A stretch of 32,624 bases of DNA from Clostridia bacterium (GTDB lineage: Bacteria > Bacillota_A > Clostridia > Christensenellales > Aristaeellaceae). This document shows positions 8,058 to 16,156 of this stretch, in pieces (within the stretch, counting starts at the first letter, position 1; each line of letters opens with the position of its first letter). The stretch lies in assembly GCA_017530275.1 (NCBI GenBank), contig JAFXMP010000032.1, positions 1 to 32,624 of the forward strand, in the 5' to 3' direction. The notes beneath the pieces are model-generated. The model was not told where the DNA came from. It saw nothing but the letters and a program-made list of their open reading frames with translations, and made no database searches. The position numbers and the translations under genes are program-made.

Positions 8058-9011
8058 ATGCAGATGAAGGATTTGGGGTTTTACCGGGGCGTTAACCTGG
8101 GCGGATGGATGTCCCAGTGCGATTACTCCAAGGAACGGCTGGATGGGTTCATTACGGAAAAGGATATCGCGGTGATTGCGGACTGGGGACTGGACCATGT
8201 GCGCCTCCCCCTGGACTACAACGTGATACAGCGAGAAGACGGCGCCTTCATCGAGGACGGCTTCGCCCGCATCGAAAAAGCGCTGAGCTGGTGCCGGGCG
8301 AACGGCCTAAACGCGGTGCTGGACCTGCATAAAACAGCGGGCTTTTCCTTTGACGCCGGGGAAAAGGAAGCTGGGTTTTTTGACAGTGAAAAATACCAGC
8401 AGCGGTTTTTTAGCTTGTGGGAGGAGCTGGCCCGGCGTTTCGGCGGCGACAGCGCCCACATAGCCTTTGAGCTGCTGAACGAAGTGACGGATCAGGGCTT
8501 TATCGACGCCTGGAACCGCATTTCCAGCGAGTGCATCCGCCGTATCCGGCCCATCGCCCCAAACACCCTGATTTTGGTGGGCAGCTACCACAACAACAGC
8601 GCCGCCGCCGTGCCGGACCTGGCCGCCCCAGCCGACAGCCAGGTGGCCTACAATTTCCATTGCTATAATCCGGTGCATTTCACCCATCAAGGTGCGTACT
8701 GGGTTCCCTTCCTGGACCGCAGCGCACGGTATACCTTTGAGGAAGCCTCCATCCCCGACGATTACTTTGAAAAGGATTTCGCCCCCGCCATTGAAGCGGC
8801 AGGCAAGTACGGCGCTATGCTCTACTGCGGTGAATATGGCGTGATCGACATCGCAAGCCCCGAGGATACGGTGAAATGGTATCGCCAGATTCACGCCGCC
8901 TTTGAAAAATACGGCATTTCCCGCTGCGCCTGGAGCTATAAGCAAATGGACTTCGGTCTTTCCGACGCCCGCATGGACGGCGTGCGGCAAGAACTGATCA
9001 AGTTGCTGTAA
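8058..9011 (+). CDS. glycoside hydrolase family 5 (cellulase/beta-glucanase type), cytoplasmic
   Basis: The 317-residue protein matches the GH5 catalytic domain: RGVNLGGWMSQ at the start, DHVRLPLDY in strand 3, the acid/base glutamate in AFELLNEVTD and the nucleophile glutamate in LYCGEYGVID. The family cleaves beta-linked glucans or mannans with retention of configuration. No signal peptide is present, so the enzyme is probably intracellular and acts on short imported oligosaccharides. The ATG at 8058 has GGAGGA 8 bases upstream; the frame is open back to 7686 but that part overlaps the permease gene. It has its own promoter and a strong terminator. Confidence 0.9.
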   Translation: MQMKDLGFYRGVNLGGWMSQCDYSKERLDGFITEKDIAVIADWGLDHVRLPLDYNVIQREDGAFIEDGFARIEKALSWCRANGLNAVLDLHKTAGFSFDAGEKEAGFFDSEKYQQRFFSLWEELARRFGGDSAHIAFELLNEVTDQGFIDAWNRISSECIRRIRPIAPNTLILVGSYHNNSAAAVPDLAAPADSQVAYNFHCYNPVHFTHQGAYWVPFLDRSARYTFEEASIPDDYFEKDFAPAIEAAGKYGAMLYCGEYGVIDIASPEDTVKWYRQIHAAFEKYGISRCAWSYKQMDFGLSDARMDGVRQELIKLL

Positions 9012-9044
9012 TCTTCTCTCACCTTTTTTACCGCGCGGCATATG

Positions 9045-9094
9045 AAAACACAGAGGAACCAACCTGCTGCCAGGATCCGTTCCTCTGTGTTTTT
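9045..9094. terminator. strong hairpin terminator, bidirectional
   Basis: AAAACACAGAGGAAC (9045-9059) and GTTCCTCTGTGTTTT (9079-9093) form a perfect 15-bp stem with a 19-base loop, with A-runs and T-runs on both sides. It ends the GH5 transcript and can also end the leftward pyrE/LOG transcript, since the genes converge here. Confidence 0.9.
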
Positions 9095-9185
9095 ATGTTC
9101 AAAATGGAAATTGGAAACGGCATTGGAAGGGTTCTATATGCATTGCATCAAGTGATGTTTCAGCGTAAAGAACCGTCCCCGTATA

Positions 9186-9731
9186 TCAGGATGCTTCTTC
9201 ATCCAGCAGTTTGAGCAGCGTTTCCGGGTCGTCGGCAGCAATGAGCCGATGGAAATCGCTGTCGTTCAGGAAGCCGTCCTGGTTTGCGCGGCGAAGCTGG
9301 GAAAGCAGACCGTCGTAATAGCCGTTCACGTTCAGCAGGCCCACAGGCTTTTCCAGGATACCGGCCTGCACCAGGGCGTATACGTCCATGAGCTCATCCA
9401 GGGTGCCCACGCCGCCGGGCAGGGCGATGCACGCTTCGCCCCGTTCGATAAGGGCGGCTTTGCGCTCCGGCAAGGTATCCAGCATGATCAGCTCATCGGT
9501 GCCGGGCAGGGGCAGGTGTTCTTCAAAGCGGCGCACGTTGATGCCCACGATGCGGCCTTTCTCTGCCTTTGCTCCCCGTGCCACACAGCCCATGAGGCCG
9601 CAGTACCCGCTGCCGTAAACCATTTCCCGTCCCTGACGCGCAATCAGGCGGCCCAACTGTTCCGCCGCTTGTTTATAAACCTCCGGACAATTATCCGCCG
9701 ACCCGGCGAACACGGTGACAGCTTTGTGCAT
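9186..9731 (-). CDS. LOG-family protein (nucleoside 5'-monophosphate phosphoribohydrolase type)
   Basis: The 181-residue protein has the LOG/TIGR00730 hallmarks: an N-terminal VTVFAGSADN, the GSGYCGLMG nucleotide-binding loop and the PGGVGTLDE motif (about residues 104-112), equivalent to the PGGxGTxxE active site. Members release the base from nucleoside monophosphates such as AMP or cytokinin ribotides. In bacteria they are often annotated as lysine decarboxylase, which is wrong. The gene starts 14 bases after pyrE ends, so the two are probably one operon and linked to nucleotide metabolism. Confidence 0.9.
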   Translation of the reverse strand: MHKAVTVFAGSADNCPEVYKQAAEQLGRLIARQGREMVYGSGYCGLMGCVARGAKAEKGRIVGINVRRFEEHLPLPGTDELIMLDTLPERKAALIERGEACIALPGGVGTLDELMDVYALVQAGILEKPVGLLNVNGYYDGLLSQLRRANQDGFLNDSDFHRLIAADDPETLLKLLDEEAS

Positions 9732-9745
9732 GCTTCGCGCCTCCC

Positions 9746-10381
9746 TTACTTCATCCAGCTTTCATCTCCGGGGTTGTCCCGGAAGCGGCGCAGACGGGTG
9801 CAGGCTTCCGGCTCAATATATCCTTCCTGGGCAGCCACTTCCACCAGGATGTCCAGGTTACACAGGCTGATATTGCGCACGTTGGCGGCGGCCAGGCGTT
9901 CCAGGCCCTTCTTCATGCCGTAGGTGAAGATGCTGACAATGCCCAGCACTTCCGCCCCCGCTTCCCGCAGAGCGTCCACCACTTCGATCACACTGCCGCC
10001 GGTGGAGATCAAATCCTCCACCACCACCACCTTCTGGCCTTTTTCCAGCCTGCCTTCGATCTGGTTGCCCCGGCCGTGATCCTTGGCCCCTGAGCGCACA
10101 TAGCCCATGGGCAGGCCCATCAAATGGCCGGTAATGGCGGCGTGGGCGATGCCCGCGGTGGACGTGCCCATTAATACTTCCACATCGGGGAAATTTGCTT
10201 CAATCAGAGCCTTCAAGCCTTCCTCCACGTGGGTGCGTACTTCCGGCGCGGTCAGCGTCAGGCGGTTGTCACAGTAAATGGGGCTTTTGATGCCGCTGGC
10301 CCAGGTAAAAGGCTCCTGGGGCCGGAGGAATACGGCGCGGATGGACAAAAGATCGTGGGCGATGGTCTGGGCGGTGATCAT
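9746..10381 (-). CDS. pyrE: orotate phosphoribosyltransferase (PyrE)
   Basis: PyrE joins orotate and PRPP to make orotidine monophosphate, the fifth step of pyrimidine synthesis. The 211-residue protein has the family's [16 protein letters not shown] substrate region, [10 protein letters not shown], and the PRPP-binding motif [13 protein letters not shown] (about residues 118-130). GAGG lies upstream of the ATG. It leads a two-gene operon with the LOG protein. Other pyr genes are not in the window. Confidence 0.95.
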   Translation of the reverse strand: MITAQTIAHDLLSIRAVFLRPQEPFTWASGIKSPIYCDNRLTLTAPEVRTHVEEGLKALIEANFPDVEVLMGTSTAGIAHAAITGHLMGLPMGYVRSGAKDHGRGNQIEGRLEKGQKVVVVEDLISTGGSVIEVVDALREAGAEVLGIVSIFTYGMKKGLERLAAANVRNISLCNLDILVEVAAQEGYIEPEACTRLRRFRDNPGDESWMK

Positions 10382-10452
10382 GGGTGTTCCTCGCTTTCAG
10401 ATGGTTTTTGGTGTTTGTAGCTGTTCTTTTCAAGGACGCTTTAAGCATTGAA

Positions 10453-10547
10453 AGAGTTGAGAGTTAAGAGTTGAGATTATATGGTCGATCAAATTTGTTT
10501 CTCCCACATGAAACACTATATTATCTCAACTCTCCACTCTCAACTCT
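10453..10547. repeat. long imperfect hairpin built from GAGTTGAGA repeats
   Basis: The left arm (10453-10480) and right arm (10520-10547) pair over 28 bases with about four mismatches, around a 39-base loop. Each arm is itself a tandem of the unit AGAGTTGAGAG. Outer flanks (GACGCTTTA near 10436 and TAAAGCGTC near 10564) also pair. It lies in the 194-base gap between pyrE and the Nudix gene, both on the - strand. It may end transcription or be a small palindromic repeat element. Confidence 0.7.
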
Positions 10548-10575
10548 AACTTAAAGTGTTCAATAAAGCGTCTGT

Positions 10576-11133
10576 TCACGCATCGGCGGTCAGCATCCCA
10601 AGGATGAGCATGCAGGTTTCGGTGATTTTTACGTTCTCCTGTTTCAGCAATTCACGAATCTGATCAACGGACATTTTGCAGGGCCGGATATCCTCGTAAG
10701 CTTCGTTGCAGGGCTTCATTTCGCCCCGGACGGTAACAAACAGAGGCACGATGATTTCGTCCGTCAGACCCACGCAGTAGCAGGCGGGAGGCAGGGCACG
10801 ATCTATAGAAACCAGCTCCAGCCCTGTTTCCTCTCTCAGCTCCCGGGCGGCGGCCTGCTCTGGCGTTTCATCCCCATCGATGACGCCGGTGGGGAATTCC
10901 CACACATAATCGTTCACAGCGAAGCGGAATTCCCGGCACAGCAGATAATCCCCGTCCTGAAAGCGCGCGATGATCTCCACCGCTGTTTTGCGGCAGGCCA
11001 AGTCCTTTTCCGTTTTCAGATCGTTCAGGGAAATGACCTCCCAGCACACAGGCTGTCCGTCAGAATCGTAATACAGCTCGTACTTTTTCAGGAATCCGCC
11101 GTCCGCTGGACGGATCTCCTTCAGCGTCTTCAT
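10576..11133 (-). CDS. Nudix hydrolase (ADP-ribose pyrophosphatase-like)
   Basis: The 185-residue protein has a complete Nudix box G-x5-E-x7-RE-U-x-EE-x-G-U. It is seen as GVIDGDETPEQAAARELREE followed by TGLEL (about residues 96-120). The upstream sequence FRFAVNDYVWEFPTGVIDGD resembles ADP-ribose pyrophosphatases (NudF type), which hydrolyse ADP-ribose to AMP and ribose phosphate. It lies 18 bases after the leucine-rich-repeat gene on the same strand, so the two are probably co-transcribed. Substrate specificity is an inference from the family. Confidence 0.88.
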   Translation of the reverse strand: MKTLKEIRPADGGFLKKYELYYDSDGQPVCWEVISLNDLKTEKDLACRKTAVEIIARFQDGDYLLCREFRFAVNDYVWEFPTGVIDGDETPEQAAARELREETGLELVSIDRALPPACYCVGLTDEIIVPLFVTVRGEMKPCNEAYEDIRPCKMSVDQIRELLKQENVKITETCMLILGMLTADA

Positions 11134-11151
11134 CGTTTTTCCTTTCCCGTT

Positions 11152-12084
11152 TTAGTCCAGCGTGGTGAAGGGAATATACTCCGTTCCGGCAAACATGGTA
11201 TTAATGGTAACGTACCGGGGATGCTCCCGCCAGCCACCCAGGGTGGAATAGGATACATCGTCCACCTTGCAGTCCGGCAAAGCCTGGCGCAGAGCGTCCA
11301 CCGCATCCTTGGGCACAGGGATATTATCGGAATAATTGTTGCTGTTGAACAGCCACAGACGGCGCAGATGGGTCAGACTCTCCAGCGCCGACCAATCGCT
11401 GATGCGATTGAAACAGATATTCAGGTCCACCAGCTCAGTGCAGTTGGCCAGGCAGGAGATATCGTTAATATCATTTTTGAAAATCTCCAGATATTGCAAT
11501 TCTTTCAGACTGCCTATAGGCGTGATGTCCTTTAGGTCAATATTGCAAGCCATGATCAGTACCTTCAAATGGGGCAGATCGTACAAAAAGCTCAAATCAG
11601 TGACCCTATTGTGGCCGATGTCCAGGGCTTGGAGGTTTTTGCAGTATTTCAGAATTTCAAAATCCTTGGCAGAGTGCTCTGTGCAGGTGGTGTTGTGCAG
11701 CGTCGAAAAGGCCGTATCATCCGTGCGAATATGATGGGCTGTGCGCTCGGGGTGCAGTTCGTTATGACAGGGAATGATCATGGTCCAGCCAAATTCGATA
11801 TCCGGGTACCGGCTGGACATTTCGTCGATCCTGGCGCGGCGGATTTCAGAGGAAAACATATCCACCTTTTTCACATTGGGCAGTTGATCGAGAAATTTAT
11901 ACAGCGCTCTGTAATCATCATCGTTATTGGGCACCTTCACGCTGCCCAGATCCACATACTCCGCATTTCTGTCTACAGTCACAGTGCCATAAAAATTGTG
12001 ATAGGTCACGTCTTCGCCCAGCGCGCAGTTCGCAAAAGCCAGGCACAGAAGCAGCACATACAGGAACAGAATTTTTCTCATCAT
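11152..12084 (-). CDS. secreted leucine-rich-repeat protein of unknown function
   Basis: The 310-residue protein starts with a signal peptide (MMRKILFLYVLLLCLAFANC, cleavage near residues 20-24). Residues about 150-270 form leucine-rich repeats of the type LQALDIGHNRVTDLSFLYDL, with at least four units, often a protein-binding scaffold. A region before them (YPDIEFGWTMIIP) is unassigned. The start at 12084 follows GAGG on the - strand by 5 bases; the adjacent ATG at 12081 has 8 bases and is equally possible. The frame is open to 12180 but the signal peptide fixes the start here. The cysteine at residue 20 does not sit in a clear lipobox. The target is unknown. Confidence 0.78.
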   Translation of the reverse strand: MMRKILFLYVLLLCLAFANCALGEDVTYHNFYGTVTVDRNAEYVDLGSVKVPNNDDDYRALYKFLDQLPNVKKVDMFSSEIRRARIDEMSSRYPDIEFGWTMIIPCHNELHPERTAHHIRTDDTAFSTLHNTTCTEHSAKDFEILKYCKNLQALDIGHNRVTDLSFLYDLPHLKVLIMACNIDLKDITPIGSLKELQYLEIFKNDINDISCLANCTELVDLNICFNRISDWSALESLTHLRRLWLFNSNNYSDNIPVPKDAVDALRQALPDCKVDDVSYSTLGGWREHPRYVTINTMFAGTEYIPFTTLD

Positions 12085-12292
12085 TTTTTCCTCGTTTCGT
12101 TGGCAGATCAGGCGCATAAACCGAACAGAGCGGAGTTTTTCCCGCGTTGTTAGTCCGTTTTCCCTCTCATAATATACCATAATTCTCTTTGCTTGTTAAG
12201 AATATTTCACAAATTCTTTTCAAAAAACGATTCCCAATAAAAATGCTTCAGAAGCCGGTAAACGCGTCCTGTTCCTTCAGTGTTTGCTGCAA

Positions 12293-13423
12293 TTATAGGG
12301 TATCTTCCTTGTCCGCATTTATGATTCCTTCATCGCTTCCGCATTCGCGGATATTTCCGTTTTCCACTCGCAGAACGCAAGATGGACGCGCTCCGATGAA
12401 ATCCGACTGATCGGTGCAAGTCAGCAGGGCCTGGGCGCGGCCAATGCGCGCAATCAGGCGGCGGCGGCGGTCCGGGTCCAGTTCGCTGAGCACATCGTCC
12501 AACAGCAGCAGCGGCGGTTCGCCCTGATGCGCTTCCAGCAGGTCAAAGGCGGCCAGCTTCATGGACAGAGCAGCAGTGCGCATTTGTCCTTGAGAACCAA
12601 AAGATTTGATAGGTTCACCACAAAGGTTCAGGATCAAATCATCCCGATGAGGGCCAAAGCAAGTGGTTTGACGGCGCAAATCTTCCTCTCGGCTGGCTTG
12701 CAGCCCGTTCAGCATATCTTTCTCTACCTGCTCGCTTTCGGCCAAAACACCCTGATAATGCAAAGCGAAGATTTCTTCCTCTCGGCCCCCGATATAGCGG
12801 TAATGGACCGCAGCCTGCTTATGCAGCTGATCACAGGCCGCGCGGCGCAGGCGCACCACCGGCGCGGCGGCAGCGGCCAACTGTTCGTCCCAGGCAGACA
12901 AAGAGCGAACATCCCCTTGTTTCAGCAGCGCGTTGCGCTGTTTCAGGGCGGTCATATAAGTTTGCAGCGCATAAAAGTACGCTTTCTGCTCCTGCGAAAG
13001 CAGCATATCCAGGAACCGGCGTCGGGCTTGGGGCCCTTCCTTCACAAGCGCCAGATCCTCCGGTGAAAAGATCACACAGGTGGCGTGGCCCATCAGTTCC
13101 CCCAACCTGGAGGCTGTTTTGCCATTGACATAGACCACCTTCCGGCGGCGGGCGTTTTCATACAGCCGCACGCCCACCTCGTGCCTGCCGTCCTTCCGTT
13201 CTACAATCAGCTGCACCGCGGCGGTTTCCTGTCCCCGGCGGATCATTTCCTTATCAGCGCTGGTCCGGTGGCTGCGGCCCAGGCAGCACAGGTGCACCGC
13301 TTCCAACAAGTTTGTTTTGCCTGCGCCGTTTTCACCCACTAAAACCGTAACGCCTTCCGGCAGGGAAAGCATCACCTGCCCATATCCCCTAAAATCGCGC
13401 AATCTCAGCGCTGTCAAACGCAT
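12293..13423 (-). CDS. recF: DNA replication and repair protein RecF
   Basis: RecF is an SMC-like ATPase that helps load RecA at single-strand gaps with RecO and RecR. The 376-residue protein has Walker A GENGAGKTN (about residues 30-38), the ABC-type signature SFGSQGQMRTAALSMKLA and Walker B LLLLDDVLSELD. AGGAGGG precedes the ATG. In most Firmicutes recF sits in dnaA-dnaN-recF-gyrB; here its downstream neighbour is the LRR gene and upstream are parS sites with a divergent transporter gene, so the cluster is rearranged. Recombination genes recA and recF are about 8 kb apart. Confidence 0.96.
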   Translation of the reverse strand: MRLTALRLRDFRGYGQVMLSLPEGVTVLVGENGAGKTNLLEAVHLCCLGRSHRTSADKEMIRRGQETAAVQLIVERKDGRHEVGVRLYENARRRKVVYVNGKTASRLGELMGHATCVIFSPEDLALVKEGPQARRRFLDMLLSQEQKAYFYALQTYMTALKQRNALLKQGDVRSLSAWDEQLAAAAAPVVRLRRAACDQLHKQAAVHYRYIGGREEEIFALHYQGVLAESEQVEKDMLNGLQASREEDLRRQTTCFGPHRDDLILNLCGEPIKSFGSQGQMRTAALSMKLAAFDLLEAHQGEPPLLLLDDVLSELDPDRRRRLIARIGRAQALLTCTDQSDFIGARPSCVLRVENGNIRECGSDEGIINADKEDTL

Positions 13424-13492
13424 ATTCCGTCCCTCCTGATCTTTCCCGTTCAGTTTGCCACATCCCTGTCAGAAAGTCAACGGCAAGGTGAA

Positions 13493-13508
13493 TGTTTCAC
13501 GTGAAACA
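13493..13508. promoter_or_regulatory. parS site 1 (ParB/Spo0J binding)
   Basis: TGTTTCACGTGAAACA is a perfect 16-bp palindrome identical to the Firmicutes parS consensus TGTTNCACGTGAAACA. ParB loads here and spreads to organise and segregate the origin region. It lies in the recF/AI-2E intergenic region. Confidence 0.93.
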
Positions 13509-13530
13509 GTATCAAACACACAGACTGCAA

Positions 13531-13546
13531 TGTTTCACGTGAAACA
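13531..13546. promoter_or_regulatory. parS site 2 (ParB/Spo0J binding)
   Basis: This is a second perfect TGTTTCACGTGAAACA, 38 bases after the first. Two sites so close together make chance occurrence very unlikely and point to an origin-proximal position on the chromosome. Confidence 0.93.
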
Positions 13547-13568
13547 TTGATATACATTGAAAATACCG

Positions 13569-13598
13569 TAGACGAACAGGCTCTTGCTGTGCTATAAT
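13569..13598 (+). promoter_or_regulatory. probable promoter of the AI-2E family gene
   Basis: TAGACG (13569-13574), an 18-base spacer and a perfect TATAAT (13593-13598) precede the gene by about 67 bases. The -35 match is only partial (4 of 6). It starts 22 bases after the second parS site. Confidence 0.5.
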
Positions 13599-13665
13599 CG
13601 AGTTGTAATTGTTATTTCTGTGTTTTCATTTATATATTAGCCCAACTTATCAAGGAGGAAATTTG

Positions 13666-14829
13666 ATGACCGAACGTGAACATCCTCTCTCCAAATGGTT
13701 TGGAGAAAGAAAAATCGTCCGTCTGATGCTTCTGGCCGCCATTCTAGCCCTGGCGGTGATCCATATAGAGTTTATTATCAATACAGCGGTGATGCTCTGG
13801 CGGGTGGCGAGTCCTCTGATCCTTGGAGGAATCATTGCTTATATCCTGGAGATCATGATCAAGCGGTTTGAAAAAATCTTCCTGTCAAACAGCAATAACA
13901 AATGGATCTGCAAAGCTCGAAGACCAGTCTGCATCTTGCTGGCAACGCTATTGGTGCTGTTTCTGGCCGTATTGCTGGTGTCCACCATTATTCCCGGATT
14001 GACGGAAGCTTTTACGGTACTTAGCCGAGAGTTCCCTAACTATTTCATTCAGGTCAAAAGCTGGGTGATGGAAACCTTCAGTGACGTACCTTCCATTACA
14101 GATTATGTGAAGGATATAGAACTGGATTGGAAATTTATTCAGGACCGCGTGGTAAAATGGGCCATCAGCGGTATTGCCGATAATAGCCTGCTTTCCAATA
14201 CGGTGACAGTGATCAGCGCCGTGACAGGCTCTATTGCGAATTTCCTCATTTCCATGATCTTCGCCATTTTTCTATTGGCTGGCAAGCAAAAGCTGCAAAG
14301 CCAGTACCATAATGTAATGCTTGCAGCCGTAACGGATAAAAACAATAACAAATTGCAGCATGTACTGCAAACCGCGAACCGCTGTTTCTCTGGCTTCATT
14401 ATCGGCCAGACCACTAACGGCCTGATCTTGGGTGTGCTTACATGGTTGGGCATGCGCATTTTCCGCATGCCATACGCCCTGATGGTGGCTGTGCTCAGCG
14501 GTACCACCTCCCTGATTCCCATTATTGGCGGCTATATTGGCGCTGCTTTGGGTACATTTCTGGTGTTTACGGCGAATCCCAGTCTGGCTCTGTGGTTCCT
14601 GATCTTCATCGTTGCCCTTCAAAATCTTCAGGGCAATATCCTTTATCCGCGTCTTGTTGGCAATTCCGTGGGCCTCCCCAGCCTGTGGGTACTGGCCGCG
14701 GTTTCCGTTGGTGGCGGTCTAAGCGGCGTTGGCGGCATGATCCTGGCCGTTCCTATCACAGCCACTCTGTACTCTCTGGTGCATGAATGGGTACAAAAGA
14801 AAAAAGAGGTTATGAAACAAGAAATGTGA
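13666..14829 (+). CDS. AI-2E family transporter (PerM-like membrane protein)
   Basis: The 387-residue protein has about seven to eight hydrophobic segments in the AI-2E/PerM pattern: two N-terminal helices, a less hydrophobic region around residues 120-180, and a C-terminal cluster. That cluster has family-typical motifs (GTTSLIPIIGGYIGAALGTF, VALQNLQGNILYPRLVGNSV). Family members have been linked to autoinducer-2 export or Na+/H+ exchange, so the substrate here is open. The ATG at 13666 has AAGGAGG 7 bases upstream; an ATG at 13609 has no such site. It is divergent from recF across the parS region. Confidence 0.88.
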   Translation: MTEREHPLSKWFGERKIVRLMLLAAILALAVIHIEFIINTAVMLWRVASPLILGGIIAYILEIMIKRFEKIFLSNSNNKWICKARRPVCILLATLLVLFLAVLLVSTIIPGLTEAFTVLSREFPNYFIQVKSWVMETFSDVPSITDYVKDIELDWKFIQDRVVKWAISGIADNSLLSNTVTVISAVTGSIANFLISMIFAIFLLAGKQKLQSQYHNVMLAAVTDKNNNKLQHVLQTANRCFSGFIIGQTTNGLILGVLTWLGMRIFRMPYALMVAVLSGTTSLIPIIGGYIGAALGTFLVFTANPSLALWFLIFIVALQNLQGNILYPRLVGNSVGLPSLWVLAAVSVGGGLSGVGGMILAVPITATLYSLVHEWVQKKKEVMKQEM

Positions 14830-14931
14830 TCCTGAAATAAAAAGAGGCGTTTCCCTTTTGCTCCGAGAACAGCATTACTGCTTGATTAACCTAAACCCTC
14901 CACATATATGGATTAGTGACCTCCAAGATGT

Positions 14932-15240
14932 CAGGTGACGTCCTATCAAGTCGGAACTGTCACCATCACCGCCACGGCGGACAGGGGTGTTTCTACGTCC
15001 TGCACGGTAAAAGGAGTTACCGCCCTGACAGCGAGTTTGAAAGCCATTGAAGCCGAAGCTTTCGCAGGCACAGCCTTTGAAGCAGTCGCCCATCCCGGAA
15101 GGCTGCATATCCATCGGTAGAGGGCTTTTGCAGACTGCGCGAATTGTTTTACGCCTGTATTCCCGCCAGCGTGACCGAAATTGCAGGCTACGCTAATTGA
15201 AGGCTGCCCGAACGTCGTTCTTGAACGTGCGGCGCAATGA
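14932..15240 (+). pseudogene. remnant of a Big_2 / LRR_5 (BspA-like) surface protein
   Basis: The frame from about 14932 reads as the end of a bacterial Ig-like (Big_2) domain (SYQVGTVTITATAD, then TSCTVKG), followed by a BspA-type leucine-rich repeat (LKAIEAEAFAGTAFEAV). The frame then meets a TAG at 15118. Pieces of the next repeat occur in two frames: RAFADCANCF, then IPASVTEIAGYA one frame over, then IEGCPNVVLERAAQ back in the first frame before a TGA at 15238. At least two indels and a missing 5' end show decay. Intact relatives are secreted or wall-bound adhesion-type proteins. Confidence 0.72.
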
Positions 15241-15349
15241 TTCAATGAAAATTAACCGTTCCTTCCAAATCTTCCCGCCGCTTCCTTTCGCATAAAAGCC
15301 GCTTCCATGGAAAACCTATGGCTGATGAAAGTCAAGGAGGCGCGAAGCA

Positions 15350-15529
15350 TTGCGAGCGACAGGCATTGTAAGAAGGATAGACGAACTGGGCCGGGTCGTA
15401 ATCCCCAAGGAAATCCGCAGAACGTTACGGATTCGTGAGGGTGACCCGTCACAGATGGTATTGACACAGATGGAGCAATTTTGCCTCGCCATGATGGACA
15501 CAGCGGACAGATTTGGGGAGAAAGGCTGA
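15350..15529 (+). CDS. short AbrB/SpoVT-type DNA-binding domain protein (probably truncated)
   Basis: A TTG start 9 bases after AAGGAGG opens a 59-residue frame. Residues 1-33 (RATGIVRRIDELGRVVIPKE, then IRRTLRIREGDP) are a textbook AbrB/SpoVT swapped-hairpin DNA-binding domain. Instead of the usual continuation (EIFTDREGEVI-like), the sequence changes after residue 33 to MVLTQMEQFCLAMMDTADRF and stops. SpoVT is about 180 residues and AbrB about 95, so this is likely a rearranged or truncated copy. It could still bind DNA. It may have been paired with the Doc fragment just downstream. Confidence 0.6.
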   Translation: MRATGIVRRIDELGRVVIPKEIRRTLRIREGDPSQMVLTQMEQFCLAMMDTADRFGEKG

Positions 15530-15554
15530 TAAAATAGGTTGAATCCTGCCTAAA

Positions 15555-15920
15555 ATGATTCGCTTTTCACAGGAAAAGGTGCTGCTTCTGCACCAATTGC
15601 TGATTCAGGAAACGGGCGGTTCTCCCGAGCTTCGGGGCGTGAATTTGCTGGACAGCGCTATGGAAAGCGTCTTTCAAACCTTCCCGCATAAGGATGAAGG
15701 CATTCAGAACGAAATGTTTCTGGATGCTTTTTTTCTTTTCAATTCGTGGATGAATGAAAGAACTGATTCAACGCAAGTCCGCCTGTCTTTTCAAGCGTCC
15801 TTGGAATCCTCCGTTCATCGTTTCATCAGGAATGTCATGACTTCCCGCAGGTCATCGGTAAAGCCGTCCAGATCGTCCAATGTGATTGCGCCTTCGATCA
15901 GCAGCGCAAGGATATTTTGA
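15555..15920 (+). pseudogene. truncated Doc/Fic-family toxin
   Basis: Residues 1 to about 46 (MIRFSQEKVLLLHQLLIQET, then GGSPELR, LLDSAMESVFQTF) match the N-terminus of death-on-curing (Doc) proteins, which inactivate EF-Tu by phosphorylation. The catalytic motif HPFxxGNKR, expected about 30 residues later, is missing. The sequence after FQTFPHKDEG is unrelated and its last part overlaps the opposite-strand gene at 15815-16138. The start lacks a good ribosome binding site. It is probably a dead toxin remnant. Confidence 0.65.
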
Positions 15921-16138
15921 TACATGCAGGATCGGCTCATATGCGCAACCACGCCGACCTGCTTCTGATCCCCACGGATGCGTTTATCCAATTTCCAAAA
16001 CTTATCGGACGCTTTGCCGGGGCCCGCCAAAATAGAAGCGTATTCTTCCACCAGCCGCTCCATGTGGGCTTCCTGCCAGCCGGGGAGCCTGGAACGAAAC
16101 AGCTTCCAATCTGATTCATTTACTGGTCTCATGTTCAT
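15815..16138 (-). CDS. conserved small protein of unknown function
   Basis: The 107-residue, mostly helical protein starts MNMRPVNESDWKLFRSRLPG and ends in ITLDDLDGFTDDLREVMTFL. It has the look of a small cytoplasmic protein family seen in Clostridia, sometimes mislabelled as a multidrug transporter; no membrane segment is present. AAGGAG lies 7 bases before the ATG. It starts 18 bases after the ATPase gene upstream on the same strand and is probably co-transcribed. Its function is unknown. Confidence 0.7.
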   Translation of the reverse strand: MNMRPVNESDWKLFRSRLPGWQEAHMERLVEEYASILAGPGKASDKFWKLDKRIRGDQKQVGVVAHMSRSCMYQNILALLIEGAITLDDLDGFTDDLREVMTFLMKR

Positions 16139-16156
16139 CTGTTTTACTCCTTCGGT

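Noticed and set aside
10453..10547. CRISPR array from repeated GAGTTGAGA units
   Set aside because: The units are inverted between arms and there are no regular unique spacers.
13424..13600. Replication origin oriC at the parS region
   Set aside because: No cluster of DnaA boxes (TTATnCACA) or AT-rich unwinding element is visible; parS alone only shows origin proximity.
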